The position numbers were made by a program, and so were the translations under genes. From Caballeronia mineralivorans PML1(12) (GTDB lineage: Bacteria; Pseudomonadota; Gammaproteobacteria; Burkholderiales; Burkholderiaceae), in NCBI RefSeq assembly GCF_001028175.1, contig NZ_AEJF01000005.1, positions 1-64,000 of the forward strand: a stretch of 64,000 nucleotides of DNA, read 5' to 3'. The notes beneath the pieces are model-generated. The model searched no databases and was not told the DNA's origin. It saw nothing but the letters and a program-made list of their open reading frames with translations. Positions 1-7,970 of this stretch are shown here, piece by piece (position 1 is the first letter of the stretch; each line of letters begins with the position of its first letter).

Positions 1-1
1 G

Positions 2-460
2 ACGGCCGCAACCACGCCCGTCGAGCAGCCAGCCCGCAGCGGCAGCGCGGATACATCGAGCGCAGCGGCGTCCGGGTTGACTACGCCGGCCACCAGCATT
101 GCGCTGATCTGGCCGACGCAAGGCAGCGTGATTCGCGGTTTCGACGGCAAGAGTTCGAAGGGTATCGACATTGCCGGCGCGTCCGGGACGCAGATCGTCG
201 CGGCAGCGGCCGGTACGGTGGTCTATGCGGGGAACGGGCTGCGGGGTTACGGCAATCTGCTGATCGTGAAGCACAACGCCGACTACTTGACCGCCTACGC
301 GCATAACCGCGCGCTGCTGGTGAAGGAAGGCCAGAGCGTCACGCAGGGTCAGGCCGTCGCGGAAATGGGCGACACCGACACCAATCGCGTGATGCTGCAT
401 TTTGAATTGCGCTACAAGGGTAGCTCGATTGATCCGTCGCGCTATCTGCCGGCGCGATAA
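2..460 (+). CDS. NlpD-like LytM (M23) domain protein, 3' part
   Basis: The reading frame is open from the window edge, so the 5' part (probably a lipoprotein signal and LysM domain) lies outside. The visible part is a LytM/M23 domain with the NlpD signature: KGIDIAG near the start, then GYGNLLIVKHN, TAYAHN and LHFELRYKG, ending in RYLP. The usual Zn ligands are incomplete: Lys stands before GID where active peptidases have His, and the second motif is YAHN. This is typical of NlpD/EnvC proteins that activate periplasmic amidases (AmiA-C) instead of cutting peptidoglycan themselves. The neighbour is a small lipoprotein, not rpoS, so this may be an NlpD paralogue. Confidence 0.85.
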   Translation, partial: TAATTPVEQPARSGSADTSSAAASGLTTPATSIALIWPTQGSVIRGFDGKSSKGIDIAGASGTQIVAAAAGTVVYAGNGLRGYGNLLIVKHNADYLTAYAHNRALLVKEGQSVTQGQAVAEMGDTDTNRVMLHFELRYKGSSIDPSRYLPAR

Positions 461-517
461 CGGCGCGACAAGCGCGCCGTGCATGCCAGACGTGCTTTAT
501 CAAACAGGGAAGAATCG

Positions 518-850
518 ATGAAATTGAAAGTACGCGCCACAGCGCGCGGAAAGCTCCTCATGACGGCTGCCGTAATAGCGGCTGCGGCAACACTGGCCGG
601 TTGCGCCAACACGGCGAAGATGACGTATCTGCCGTCGGGCGACACGGGTTTTGCCATCAATTGCAGCGGCGGCGACGCGAGTACGAGCTGGGCTGCGTGT
701 TACAAGAAGGCTGGCGAGATGTGCGGTTCGTATGGCTACGACGTGGTGTCGAAGGATGTCGACAATGGCGCGACCTCGGGCGGTACGGTGGCGGGAATTT
801 TCGGCGCGAACGTCAAGAACCGATCGATGGTGATTCGCTGCAAGCAATAG
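518..850 (+). CDS. Small outer-membrane-type lipoprotein, unknown function
   Basis: The ATG at 518 follows an AGGGA Shine-Dalgarno about 7 nt upstream. The 110-residue product starts with a basic n-region, a long Ala-rich hydrophobic stretch and the lipobox LAGC with Cys29, so it should be lipidated and anchored in the cell envelope. The mature part holds four further Cys (in NCSGG, WAACYKK, EMCGSYGYD and the C-terminal RCKQ), suggesting two disulfides in the periplasm. A Gly-rich stretch (SGGTVAGIFG) lies near the end. It resembles small Burkholderia lipoproteins of unknown role. It follows the NlpD-like gene by 57 nt in the same direction and may be cotranscribed with it. Confidence 0.75.
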   Translation: MKLKVRATARGKLLMTAAVIAAAATLAGCANTAKMTYLPSGDTGFAINCSGGDASTSWAACYKKAGEMCGSYGYDVVSKDVDNGATSGGTVAGIFGANVKNRSMVIRCKQ

Positions 851-1046
851 CGCCCGCGTGTTTCTTGAACGCGCTGCCAAGATGTGCAACGCGTTTGCCT
901 GCCGCGAATTTCGCTTGGCGCCGTAGCGAACCGATCAGTTGGGCACCACGCCAGCGACCGGAAAGCGGATCGATGTGCGACGCGAACACGAGCAGCGAAC
1001 CCAGCGCGACCGGACAAATGGCGAAGAAGATCCACAACGAGGTCAT
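813..1046 (-). CDS. Possible small membrane protein
   Basis: This is a weak candidate ORF of 77 residues, convergent with and overlapping the 3' end of the preceding lipoprotein gene. The N-terminus has one clear hydrophobic helix (residues about 3-22, LWIFFAICPVALGSLLVFAS) followed by a basic tail. No family is recognised. The overlap and the lack of a convincing ribosome binding site leave open that it is only a shadow ORF. Confidence 0.25.
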   Translation of the reverse strand: MTSLWIFFAICPVALGSLLVFASHIDPLSGRWRGAQLIGSLRRQAKFAAGKRVAHLGSAFKKHAGAIACSESPSIGS

Positions 1047-1254
1047 GATCGGGAAATCTGTTTCGGCAGGAAAGACGATCATACCTTTGCAGCAAGAAAT
1101 GCGCATAACACGGCTTCATGCCTGCGTTTTGACCGTAGTAATTACGTGCCGCGGCCTTCGTTGACCAGGCCTGCTTAAAAGACGAAGAGGCCCGTGCACA
1201 TTGGGTTACGCGTTGATACAAGTGATCACAATCCGCCGGATTGATGCGCTTTAA

Positions 1255-1340
1255 AATACGGCCAGCCCGCGATTCTCTACGCGAACAGTTTTCGCGGGTC
1301 AGAGACCCCGGTGTGCCCGCATCGGGGTTTCGCTTATTCG
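1255..1340 (+). ncRNA. Candidate structured small RNA or leader
   Basis: The stretch between the lipoprotein and the TetR gene (861-1582) has no convincing gene. Within it a TAAAAT -10-like box (about 1250-1255) is followed by a hairpin (CCCGCGA 1266-1272 pairing with TCGCGGG 1292-1298). A second hairpin (ACCCCG 1305-1310 with CGGGGT 1323-1328) follows, ending in TTTCGCTT. The layout resembles a short transcript with its own terminator, or a leader for the 23-codon ORF at 1358-1429. No known RNA family is recognised. Confidence 0.2.
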
Positions 1341-1582
1341 GGTTGCGAACATAAAAAATGGCCACTATCAAGCTCGCCGTGAAAACGGTTGACGTGGCCA
1401 AACGCTATATCCGTCGCGTACTTACGTGATTCGTCCAAGCTTCGGGCCGGCACCGGCATCCAGGGCCAGGAGTCACATAGGGGCCTTGCTAGCGGCAAGG
1501 TCAGCGCATCCCGGCGCGCCCAGTTGGCTTCAGCACCGCGTCCAGTCCGGTGCCAAGCCTTGCGGATCAGCATCGAGCCGGC

Positions 1583-2179
1583 TCACGCGCCGGGCCATGC
1601 GGCCATAGCCGTCTCTGCAACGCCCTTCAGTTCGGCCGAGGTCGCGCCGTCGCGCGCCTGAGCGGCCATTCCCTGATAAACGCCCAGATAAAATCGGCTC
1701 AGGCGATCAACGTCCGTTGAGGATGGTAGCTCGCCTGCGGACACCGCGTCGCTCAATCGCGACCGCAACATTTCCAGGCAATGACGCCTGACCTCTCTCA
1801 TGGCGTCCATGACCGCGCCAGGACATTCATCGCCGACGGCCGCCAATGCCACCATACAGCCAGCAGGCGTCAAGTCGCATTCTGGCAGGCTCTCGACTGC
1901 CGCCGCCAAGAAGTTTTCAACGCAAGCATGGGCAACCGGGCCATCCGTAAGGCGATCCCAGATCGAAGGCCCAATGGTCTTCGCATAGTGCTCCACCGCT
2001 TCAAGATAGAGCGCTTCCTTACTGCGAAAAGCAGCGTAGAGGCTCGGTGAGCGAATGCCCATGGCATCGCAAAGATCGTTCATCGAAGTCGCCAGGAAGC
2101 CTTTGCGCCAGAAAACAAGCATGGCGGCTTTCAGTGCCTCATCACGATCGAACTCCCGGGGGCGTCCGATAACTGCCAT
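1583..2179 (-). CDS. TetR/AcrR-family transcriptional repressor
   Basis: The 198-residue protein has an N-terminal TetR DNA-binding domain (residues about 6-55) with the typical ALKAAMLVFWRKGF helix, the recognition segment TSMNDLCDAMGIRSPSLYAAF and then KEALYLEAVEHY. The C-terminal ligand-binding part is all helical with Cys at CDLTPAGC and CPGAV. It is divergent from the SDR gene, whose start is about 100 nt away, which is the usual layout for a TetR repressor controlling the enzyme gene beside it. An inverted repeat in the shared promoter (2216-2233) is a candidate operator. The ligand is unknown, but an electrophile or xenobiotic acted on by the two oxidoreductases is plausible. Confidence 0.9.
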   Translation of the reverse strand: MAVIGRPREFDRDEALKAAMLVFWRKGFLATSMNDLCDAMGIRSPSLYAAFRSKEALYLEAVEHYAKTIGPSIWDRLTDGPVAHACVENFLAAAVESLPECDLTPAGCMVALAAVGDECPGAVMDAMREVRRHCLEMLRSRLSDAVSAGELPSSTDVDRLSRFYLGVYQGMAAQARDGATSAELKGVAETAMAAWPGA

Positions 2180-2215
2180 GATTCCTCCTTTTGTAGTGAT
2201 CGATATATAAATCTA

Positions 2216-2243
2216 TTGACGCTCCTGAGTCAACCGGTATAGC
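2216..2243 (+). promoter_or_regulatory. SDR promoter with candidate TetR operator
   Basis: TTGACG at 2216-2221 and TATAGC at 2238-2243 are separated by 16 nt, giving a good sigma70-type promoter for the SDR gene. An inverted repeat TTGAC (2216-2220) / GTCAA (2229-2233) covers the -35 box and part of the spacer, a position where the divergent TetR repressor could block transcription. Assignment of the repeat to this TetR is inference. Confidence 0.5.
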
Positions 2244-2276
2244 CTTCTGTAACGAACAACACAGAAGGCTGGTGAC

Positions 2277-3017
2277 ATGACACTCACAGGAAAGCGCGCC
2301 CTTGTTACGGGTGCCAGCAGAGGTATTGGCGCGGCGATCGCGAAGGCGCTGGCCGCCGAAGGTGCGGACGTGGCTATTACCTACGAAAAGTCGGCAGACG
2401 CGGCGTCGGAGGTGGTTCGCAATATCAAGGCACTGGGCCGTCGCGCCGTCGCCATTCAGGCCGACAGTGCGGACGTGGCCGCTGTCCAGGCCTCGGTTGA
2501 GAAGACGGTCGCGGCGCTAGGCGGGCTCGACATCCTCGTCAATAACGCGGGAATTCTGCGACTGGCTGAGGTCAAGGACATCTCGCTGGAGGACATCGAC
2601 GCCCTACTGCACGTTAATGTCCGTGCTCCGATCGTCGCGAGCAAGGCAGCCATTCCTCATCTCGGCAAGGGCGGTCGCATCATCAACATCGGAAGCTTCT
2701 TTGCCGACCGCGTTCCCGGGGGCGCGGGCCTGCCGGTCTACGCGTTGTCGAAATCCGCGTTGACTGCTTTCTCACAGGGGTTGGCCCGAGAACTCGGTCC
2801 ACGCGACATCACGGTCAATGTGGTGCAGCCCGGCTCCATCGACACCGACATGAACCCGGTCCACGGCCCGTTCCACGAGACGCTTCGGTCGCTCACCGCA
2901 CTCGGCCGGTACGGCACGGTTGAGGACATCGGGAACATGGTGGCGTTCCTCTCGGGCCCAAAGGCTCAATACATCACAGGAACGGCGTTGACCGTCGATG
3001 GCGGCGCAAACGCCTGA
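2277..3017 (+). CDS. SDR-family oxidoreductase (3-oxoacyl-ACP reductase-like)
   Basis: This is a classical short-chain dehydrogenase of 246 residues. The Rossmann motif VTGASRGIGAAIAKAL lies at residues about 9-24, NNAG at about 88-91, catalytic Ser in IINIGSFF, the YxxxK pair in VYALSKSA, and the C-terminal GTALTVDGG that closes the family. It should reduce or oxidise a carbonyl/alcohol with NAD(P)H in the cytosol; the substrate cannot be told from sequence. The ATG follows the TetR/SDR promoter and the gene is followed after 125 nt by an MDR oxidoreductase on the same strand, probably part of the same regulon. Confidence 0.9.
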   Translation: MTLTGKRALVTGASRGIGAAIAKALAAEGADVAITYEKSADAASEVVRNIKALGRRAVAIQADSADVAAVQASVEKTVAALGGLDILVNNAGILRLAEVKDISLEDIDALLHVNVRAPIVASKAAIPHLGKGGRIINIGSFFADRVPGGAGLPVYALSKSALTAFSQGLARELGPRDITVNVVQPGSIDTDMNPVHGPFHETLRSLTALGRYGTVEDIGNMVAFLSGPKAQYITGTALTVDGGANA

Positions 3018-3142
3018 TCGCTGTGGGAGGCTCAATGCCTCCCACAGCGATCAATTACGTCTGACCGACGGCCTCACCTTCTGTGAGGTCTTAGGTCGGG
3101 GCGATCTCTGCTCAACTACTCGTATGGCAAGGAGATGATGAC

Positions 3143-4123
3143 ATGAAGGCTGTACAGCTCATTGGATATGGAGATGCGGTACAAAATCTTGAACTTCGGG
3201 ACGTTCCCGAGCCTCCGCCGCCTGGGCCGGGGGAAGTTCTTGTCGGCGTGGAATATGCGCCGATCAACTTCAATGATCTGATGGTTCCGTGGGGCGTTTT
3301 TCCCTGGAAGCCGACGCCGCCCGCGACCATCGGCAACGAGGGAGCGGGGATCGTTCTGGCGCTTGGCGAGGGGGTCACGTCGGTCGCCATTGGTGACCGC
3401 GTTGTGCTTCCCCCCTTGCTGGACACCCTGAAGACCTATCAACAGAGGGTCATTGCGCGGGCCGCCGAAGTCGTCCTTGTTCCACCCGATGCCGATGCGC
3501 AGCAGGCGTCGATGATGGCCATCAATCCTGTCACGGCGGATTTGTTGCTGAGCGAGTATGTAGACCTGAAGCCTGGTGACGCCGTGGTGTTCAATTCGGC
3601 GACTTCCGGCCTTTCGCAGTGGCTGATCGCGCTGGCGAAAGAACGGGGCATCGTGACGATCGGACTGGTTCGCAAAGCGGTCGATATCGAGACGCTCAAG
3701 CAGCGGGGTTGCGATGTGGTGATCGCCGACGACGAGCCGTTGGACGACGCCGCAAAGAAAGTGGAGGGTCTGAATATCCCCCTCGGGCTGGACGTGCTTG
3801 GCGGGCCATCGGCCGGGCGCGTTATCCAGATGCTCACGCCGGGCGGCAAGCTCGTCGTCTATGGAGGTGTCGCGCTGAAGCCAATGGAGCTACCGACTCT
3901 GGCCATCATCGGCAAGCGACTGACAGTCGTCGCCTTTTTCCAGACTTATCCCGACATGTACGCAAAGGTGGGCCCCACCCTTACGAAGCTTGTCAAGTAT
4001 CTAGGCCCGAATGGTCCCAAGCAGCCCGTGGCTGCAGTCTACACACTCGATCGGCTCAAAGATGCGGTTGCGCATGCTGTGACCGGCACGAAGGTTTTGC
4101 TTCAGTTCGACGGCGCGTCCTGA
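3143..4123 (+). CDS. MDR-family zinc-independent NADPH oxidoreductase (enoyl reductase/quinone reductase type)
   Basis: The 326-residue protein is a medium-chain dehydrogenase/reductase. The N-terminal GroES-like fold has PPGPGEVLV, YAPINFNDLM and IGNEGAGIVLALG; the central Rossmann part has GDAVVFNSATSGLSQWLI, with the glycine motif degenerate. The Cys/His ligands of zinc alcohol dehydrogenases are absent. The pattern INFNDL and the AxNPxTA-type segment (AINPVTADLLL) are like 2-enoyl-CoA/quinone reductases (MECR/QOR group). An AAGGAG-type site (about 3129-3134) precedes the ATG. It probably acts with the upstream SDR in detoxifying or reducing an unsaturated carbonyl compound under TetR control; substrate unknown. 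Confidence 0.85.
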   Translation: MKAVQLIGYGDAVQNLELRDVPEPPPPGPGEVLVGVEYAPINFNDLMVPWGVFPWKPTPPATIGNEGAGIVLALGEGVTSVAIGDRVVLPPLLDTLKTYQQRVIARAAEVVLVPPDADAQQASMMAINPVTADLLLSEYVDLKPGDAVVFNSATSGLSQWLIALAKERGIVTIGLVRKAVDIETLKQRGCDVVIADDEPLDDAAKKVEGLNIPLGLDVLGGPSAGRVIQMLTPGGKLVVYGGVALKPMELPTLAIIGKRLTVVAFFQTYPDMYAKVGPTLTKLVKYLGPNGPKQPVAAVYTLDRLKDAVAHAVTGTKVLLQFDGAS

Positions 4124-4160
4124 ACATCGACACCGTGGCGTAATTGCTTCAGCAGCCTAC

Positions 4161-4511
4161 CTAGCTAACTCTTCTAAACGCCCGATCTCGCATCATGAAT
4201 GCTTCCAGCATGAGCGGAATCAGTGTCGCTGCATCGACCGGCTCACCGTAGGTTTGCGCATGCAGCGCCGCGTAGCGGTCGAGGTCGACTTTCAGATGGG
4301 CCGGGCACGAGAACGTCAGCTTGACGGTCTGCGTGTCCGGCAGTGGCCCCAGCCGCAACTTTCGCGTGGTCCCGCTCATGGCATCGGCCCTCGCTGGATA
4401 AAGAGCGGCTGGTACCGTCGCATCCGCATCCATCACCGTGACGGTTGTGGTCACATAACCGAAGGCCACCTGGTCGCTGCCAAGTTCCTGCAGGGCAGCG
4501 TCGGCATCCAT
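4161..4511 (-). pseudogene. Fused remnant of trbE fragment and DUF2274 gene from a conjugative element
   Basis: The 116-residue frame joins two unrelated pieces. The first about 30 residues (DADAALQELGSDQVAFGYVT) match the interior of TrbE, the VirB4-like conjugation ATPase, and the frame upstream of the ATG still reads SNKAM before a stop. The last 70 residues (from MSGTTRKLRLGPLPDTQ to FRRVS) match a complete DUF2274 protein, which in Tn4371-type elements is encoded just after trbI. The junction lies near 4400. The arrangement implies one internal deletion that removed most of the mating-pair formation operon. The DUF2274 part could still be translated from its own ATG. Recognition is from memory of the families. 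Confidence 0.65.
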
Positions 4512-4667
4512 CGCCTTGTTGCTGGCAATCGGTATCTACCAGTGCGTGCCGCTCAAGCCACGGTCAGTATCGGCAAGGACGCAGAATGCGGCTTCAAGGT
4601 GCTGCGAACTGAAAGGGGCAATCCTTGTAGCCACCGCATGTCTCCGTCGTGCGCGGTTAATCTCGTA

Positions 4668-4973
4668 TCAGATGATGGCCTGCAAGCCCTTGTCGGCGAT
4701 GATGTTGAGTAGCTTGAGGGCAGGACCAGCCGGGCGGGTATCACCTTGCTCCCACTTGCGCACGGTCGAGGCCGTGGTGTGCAAATGATGAGCGAACACC
4801 GGCTGGCTGAATTTCAGCCGCTCGCGCAGATGCTTGATGTCGTCAGCACTGAACTCCCGCACCGGCGGGGGGCAGATGGCATCGAACTCGCGCATCGTCA
4901 CCTTGCTGATCGCACCTGCTTCATGCAGTGCGGCCAGGTCGTCACGCAAGGATTCAATGATCTTGCTCGTCAC
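4668..4973 (-). CDS. Xre-type antitoxin of a RelE/HigB-like pair
   Basis: The 101-residue protein has a C-terminal helix-turn-helix (residues about 42-95): DIKHLRERLKFSQPVFAHHL, then TTASTVRKWEQGDTRPAGPA, a classical HTH_XRE/NadS-type sequence. The start is taken as GTG at 4973 because GGAGG lies 6-7 nt upstream; upstream codons lack a site. It overlaps the 3' end of the toxin gene by about 20 nt, so the pair is translationally coupled with toxin first, as in HigBA systems. The antitoxin should neutralise the toxin and repress the operon through its HTH. It sits inside the conjugative-element scar, which suggests it was element cargo that helped maintenance. Confidence 0.8.
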   Translation of the reverse strand: MTSKIIESLRDDLAALHEAGAISKVTMREFDAICPPPVREFSADDIKHLRERLKFSQPVFAHHLHTTASTVRKWEQGDTRPAGPALKLLNIIADKGLQAII

Positions 4974-5337
4974 AACACACCTCCAGTAACACACCGGCCT
5001 GCAACGCTTTCAACAACGCTTCCGTGGATAGATCCAGGAACACCTTGCTGGCGTATTGCAGCGCCTTCCTCTCATCGTGCGTGATGTTCGCCTTGTCACT
5101 CTTGGGGAACCCGTGCAGGAACACGTAGCGATTGCCGATCCGGGCCGACAGCAATGTACGGTATCCGCCGCTCTTGCCGCCGCCTGGACGCGCGACCCGC
5201 TTCTTGTAGAGGAAGCCGCCCAGGTCGGCATCAATCAGACCGCTTTCCATCTCCTTGACCGCCTTGCACAGAGCGGTATCGGGCAGTTTTTCGCCCGCCT
5301 GGCACCGTGCGAAGTCCTTGCGCTTGAGGACTTTCAT
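4954..5337 (-). CDS. RelE/HigB-family mRNA interferase toxin (DUF1044/HigB-2 type)
   Basis: The 127-residue protein starts MKVLKRKDFARCQ at the ATG at 5337. It contains GLIDADLGGFLYKKRVARPG, GGKSGGYRTLL, FLHGFPKSDKANI and a C-terminal LSTEALLKALQAG, the typical layout of RelE-superfamily toxins of the type that precede NadS/Xre antitoxins. Such toxins cleave mRNA at the ribosome. The Arg/Lys cluster (KKRVARPGGGKSGGYR) supplies the basic surface. Upstream of the ATG the region is short before the integrase remnant. The gene is first in a two-gene operon with the Xre antitoxin. Confidence 0.8.
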   Translation of the reverse strand: MKVLKRKDFARCQAGEKLPDTALCKAVKEMESGLIDADLGGFLYKKRVARPGGGKSGGYRTLLSARIGNRYVFLHGFPKSDKANITHDERKALQYASKVFLDLSTEALLKALQAGVLLEVCCDEQDH

Positions 5338-5434
5338 GCCAATTCCACCCCTGAAATATACCCGAAACGGGCACACTCCTCCATCCCTGCCGTCAGCGGC
5401 GCGGCGGGCGATGGCCCGGAAATGTCGAGCCGGA

Positions 5435-6638
5435 TCATGCCTTGGCGACCTCGGCGCGCGGCGTGCCGGTTATCGCCCGGCGACGGTTCGCTACCAGATC
5501 GGCCGCCTTGCGCACCGGGTCATCCTCGGTATGGACCCAGCGCATGAACGCCACGGTCTTGTGCGCCGTCAACGCCATGCCGACTTTGACCGGGGTGCTC
5601 GAATTGGCAATGTCGGTTGCCGAGCGATGGCGGATACCGTGCGTGCCCACATGCGCAGCGCCAGCCGCCTTGAGGGCACGGCTCCAGCCGTTGTCCGTTG
5701 TAATACTCGCCCGTGGTCAGGTGTTGGCCGGGATGGCTCGGAGACGGCAGCACGTAGGGATTGTCCTTCTGCCTCGGTACCGTCGAAAGCAGCCGATAGG
5801 CTTCCTCGCTCCGGGGCTTGGACATGCAGCCGGTCTTGCTGTCAGGCCACACCACGCGCCGATTCTCCAGATCGACCCATTCCCATTCGAGCGTGACGAT
5901 TTCGCCGCCGCGGCCGGCGAACTCGAATTGCAGGCGGATCGCCAAGGGGATGACATAGTTTTCCAGCCCCTCGGCTTCGATCTTGTCGAGTTGCCCGAAC
6001 AGCTTGCCCATGTCCTCGTCTCTGATGAGGTGGGTGGCCTTCCCGTTGGGAAACATCGGTACGTGGCGGCACGGATTAGTGCCATCGGGGCGATAACCCC
6101 ACACCTCGGCCAGATTGAACATCCGGCGCATGACGCTGAACGTGCGGTTCGCCTCGGCCGGCTTGTGGGTCATCTTCTTCATCATCGCGGCCACGTCCGG
6201 GCGTTTCACGTCCTGAACCTTCATCCGGCCGATCATTGGGACGATGTTGCAATCGATGACTCCCCGATAACCGTCCTGCGTGCTGGGCTTGTTGCGCAGC
6301 TTGGAGTAGTCCTCCATGAACTTCGTGCACAACTCCTCGACCGTTGGCGCCTTGCGCGCCGCCGCCTTGTCTGCGGCCGGGTCTCCGCCCCGACGCACTT
6401 GGGCCAGCCACTCTTGCGCCAGCGAGCGGGCCTGCTCGACGGTCAATTCGCCGTACAGGCCCAAAGCGGGCTTGCGGCGCTCGCCTGCGTTCGTGCGGTA
6501 CTGGAGCATGAACACCTTGCGGCCTGCCGGTGTAATCTTGCACAGGAAGCCGGGCACCAGCGTATCGCGCAGCTCGACAGCCTGCGCCTGGGGTTGTGCC
6601 GTATCGACGGCGGATTTGGTGAGTTTGATCTTGGCCAT
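5435..6638 (-). pseudogene. Tn4371-type tyrosine integrase, frameshifted
   Basis: Codons from the ATG at 6638 encode a DUF4102 arm domain (MAKIKLTKSAVDTAQ), a core-binding domain and most of a catalytic domain (FEFAGRGGEIVTLEWEW with the first catalytic Arg). The frame then breaks after LTTGEYYNG; it continues in another frame as NGWSRALKAAGAAHVGTHGIRHRS to the stop at 5435. Removing one of the two C bases at 5695-5696 (GTTGTCCGTTG) restores NDNGWSRAL, so a single-base insertion explains the break. The segment AHKTVAFMRWVHTEDD has Trp where the family has its catalytic Tyr. Both changes make the enzyme inactive. It marks one end of an integrated conjugative element now mostly deleted. Confidence 0.85.
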
Positions 6639-6813
6639 GCTGCCCCCTCGAACACCCGGTTTCCAGGTGCCACGTGGGAGTCACGCGGAGGGAAGCCGGG
6701 TCAGGTTTCGGAAAGCACCGGCATAGGATGAACTCGTCTAAGCCCTTGATAAACCTGCCATAGTGGGCTGTAGCGTAGTCCAGCGAAGTTCGATGCTGGA
6801 GTCAGCTTGAAGT

Positions 6814-6854
6814 AAAAAAAGCCGTTCCGACTGACGTCAGGAACGGCCTTTTTT
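6814..6854. terminator. Intrinsic terminator downstream of the zur-type gene
   Basis: Hairpin GCCGTTCC (6821-6828) / GGAACGGC (6840-6847) flanked by A7 on one side and CTTTTTTT on the other, so it can work on both strands. It ends the minus-strand Fur-family gene. Confidence 0.85.
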
Positions 6855-6889
6855 GCGTTGGCAGCGCTTTAAACGACGCGCATGCCAGA

Positions 6890-7423
6890 TCAATGCGAGG
6901 CGTGGTCGTGATCGTGCTGATGAGCGCTGGGATCTTCAGCGGCCTGGCATGCGGGGCAAATGCCCTTTAACTCGATGTCGTCGCCCGCCAGCCGATAGCC
7001 GCTCGCCTCGACCTGCGACATCAGGCTCTGGCGCAACTGCTTTTGCTGCTGCAACTCGGTCACGCGCCCGCATTGCTGGCATACGATCAGCACGCCGTGT
7101 TGGCAATGGGTGAGATCGTGGCAGACGGTAAACGCGTTGATCGATTCGATGCGATGAATCAGCCCCGCTGACAGCAGGAAATCCAGCGCCCGATACACCG
7201 TGGGAGGCGACGCGTTCGGATGCATCGCCCGCATTTCGTCGAGCAGCGTATAGGCTTTGGTCGCGCGGCCCGAGGCCAGCAGCAATTCGAGCACCGTGCG
7301 GCGAATGGGCGTGAGCTTTTGGCCACGCTCGCGACAATACTCGTCGGCCATCGTGACCGCCGCCTGGAGCGCGTCGGCGGACGAGTGGGCGTGAGGCTGG
7401 GCGGCGTTGGCGGGCGTGTTCAT
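6890..7423 (-). CDS. zur: Fur-family regulator, Zur type
   Basis: The 177-residue protein has the Fur winged helix (GQKLTPIRRTVLELLL, then ASPPTVYRALDFLLSAGLIHRI) and two CxxC pairs (CQQCG and CPACQ) that hold structural Zn. The metal-sensing site includes HDLTHCQHG. There is a His-rich N-terminus and a C-terminal HQHDHDHASH tail. The paired CxxC and TYPE of sensor segment match Zur better than iron-sensing Fur. It should repress zinc uptake genes when zinc is plentiful. Transcribed alone, ending at the bidirectional terminator. Confidence 0.8.
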   Translation of the reverse strand: MNTPANAAQPHAHSSADALQAAVTMADEYCRERGQKLTPIRRTVLELLLASGRATKAYTLLDEMRAMHPNASPPTVYRALDFLLSAGLIHRIESINAFTVCHDLTHCQHGVLIVCQQCGRVTELQQQKQLRQSLMSQVEASGYRLAGDDIELKGICPACQAAEDPSAHQHDHDHASH

Positions 7424-7480
7424 GAGCGGATTATACGCTGCGGTATACGGGCAGGCAGTGGGCGAGCCGCGTCCCGGCTG

Positions 7481-7654
7481 TCATTGCGGCTGCTCGGGTT
7501 TGGCCGGCGCGATGATCATGACCGGCGGCGTGGTATCGGTCGGCACGCCCTTGTAATCAGGCGGATCTTGCGGCGGCGTGTGGTGGGGCACGGTGGCATC
7601 GGCACAGGCGGACAGGAGCAGGGAGCAAGCAAGCAGAACGGCGAAACGCGGCAT
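7481..7654 (-). CDS. Small Pro-rich lipoprotein
   Basis: The 57-residue ORF starts MPRFAVLLACSLLLSACADA: a short signal peptide ending in the lipobox LSAC (Cys17), so the mature 41 residues should be lipid-anchored. The mature part is Pro/Thr-rich (HHTPPQDPPDYKGVPTD, then PPVMIIAPAKPEQPQ) with no fold recognisable. It ends 57 nt upstream of the start of the Zur-type gene on the same strand, so the two may be cotranscribed. Function unknown. Confidence 0.6.
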   Translation of the reverse strand: MPRFAVLLACSLLLSACADATVPHHTPPQDPPDYKGVPTDTTPPVMIIAPAKPEQPQ

Positions 7655-7850
7655 GGACGGCCCGGAAAATAGAGTTTGAAGTTCGAATACGGAGAGTGAA
7701 CGCAGAAGATTAAACGATATCGGGAATTTGCGATTGAATCGAAACGCTGGGCGGCTTTAACCTGCTGTGGCTATCGTGCTCCGTGCTCGTCTCTTGTCTC
7801 TTTCTTGACCGCGCACGGCGCGCTAGCCATGTGAGCGCGCCAGAAATGGC

Positions 7851-7886
7851 AAAGGGGTCACGAGCTGAACTCGTGACCCCTTCATT
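7851..7886 (-). terminator. Terminator of tRNA-Pro
   Basis: An 11-bp hairpin (GGGGTCACGAG 7854-7864 with CTCGTGACCCC 7870-7880) lies just downstream of tRNA-Pro on the minus strand and is followed by T residues in that direction (CCCCTTTGCC). It should end the tRNA transcript. Confidence 0.75.
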
Positions 7887-7893
7887 TGTAACG

Positions 7894-7970
7894 TGGTCGG
7901 AGCGAAAGGATTCGAACCTTCGACCCTCTGATCCCAAATCAGATGCGCTACCAGGCTGCGCTACGCTCCG
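7894..7970 (-). tRNA. tRNA-Pro (anticodon TGG)
   Basis: The minus strand folds as a 77-nt tRNA: acceptor CGGAGCG pairing with CGCTCCG, D arm AGCGCAGCCTGGTAGCGC, anticodon loop TTTGGGA with TGG inside a CTGAT/ATCAG stem, T arm with GGTTCGAATCC, discriminator A and encoded CCA. TGG reads CCN proline codons with CCA preferred. Confidence 0.95.

Noticed and set aside
4166-6745. Similar AACTC-N-TCTAA strings at about 4166 and 6731 as possible att sites
   Set aside because: Only about 11 matching bases, and the first lies in the DUF2274 coding sequence; not enough to call an attachment site.
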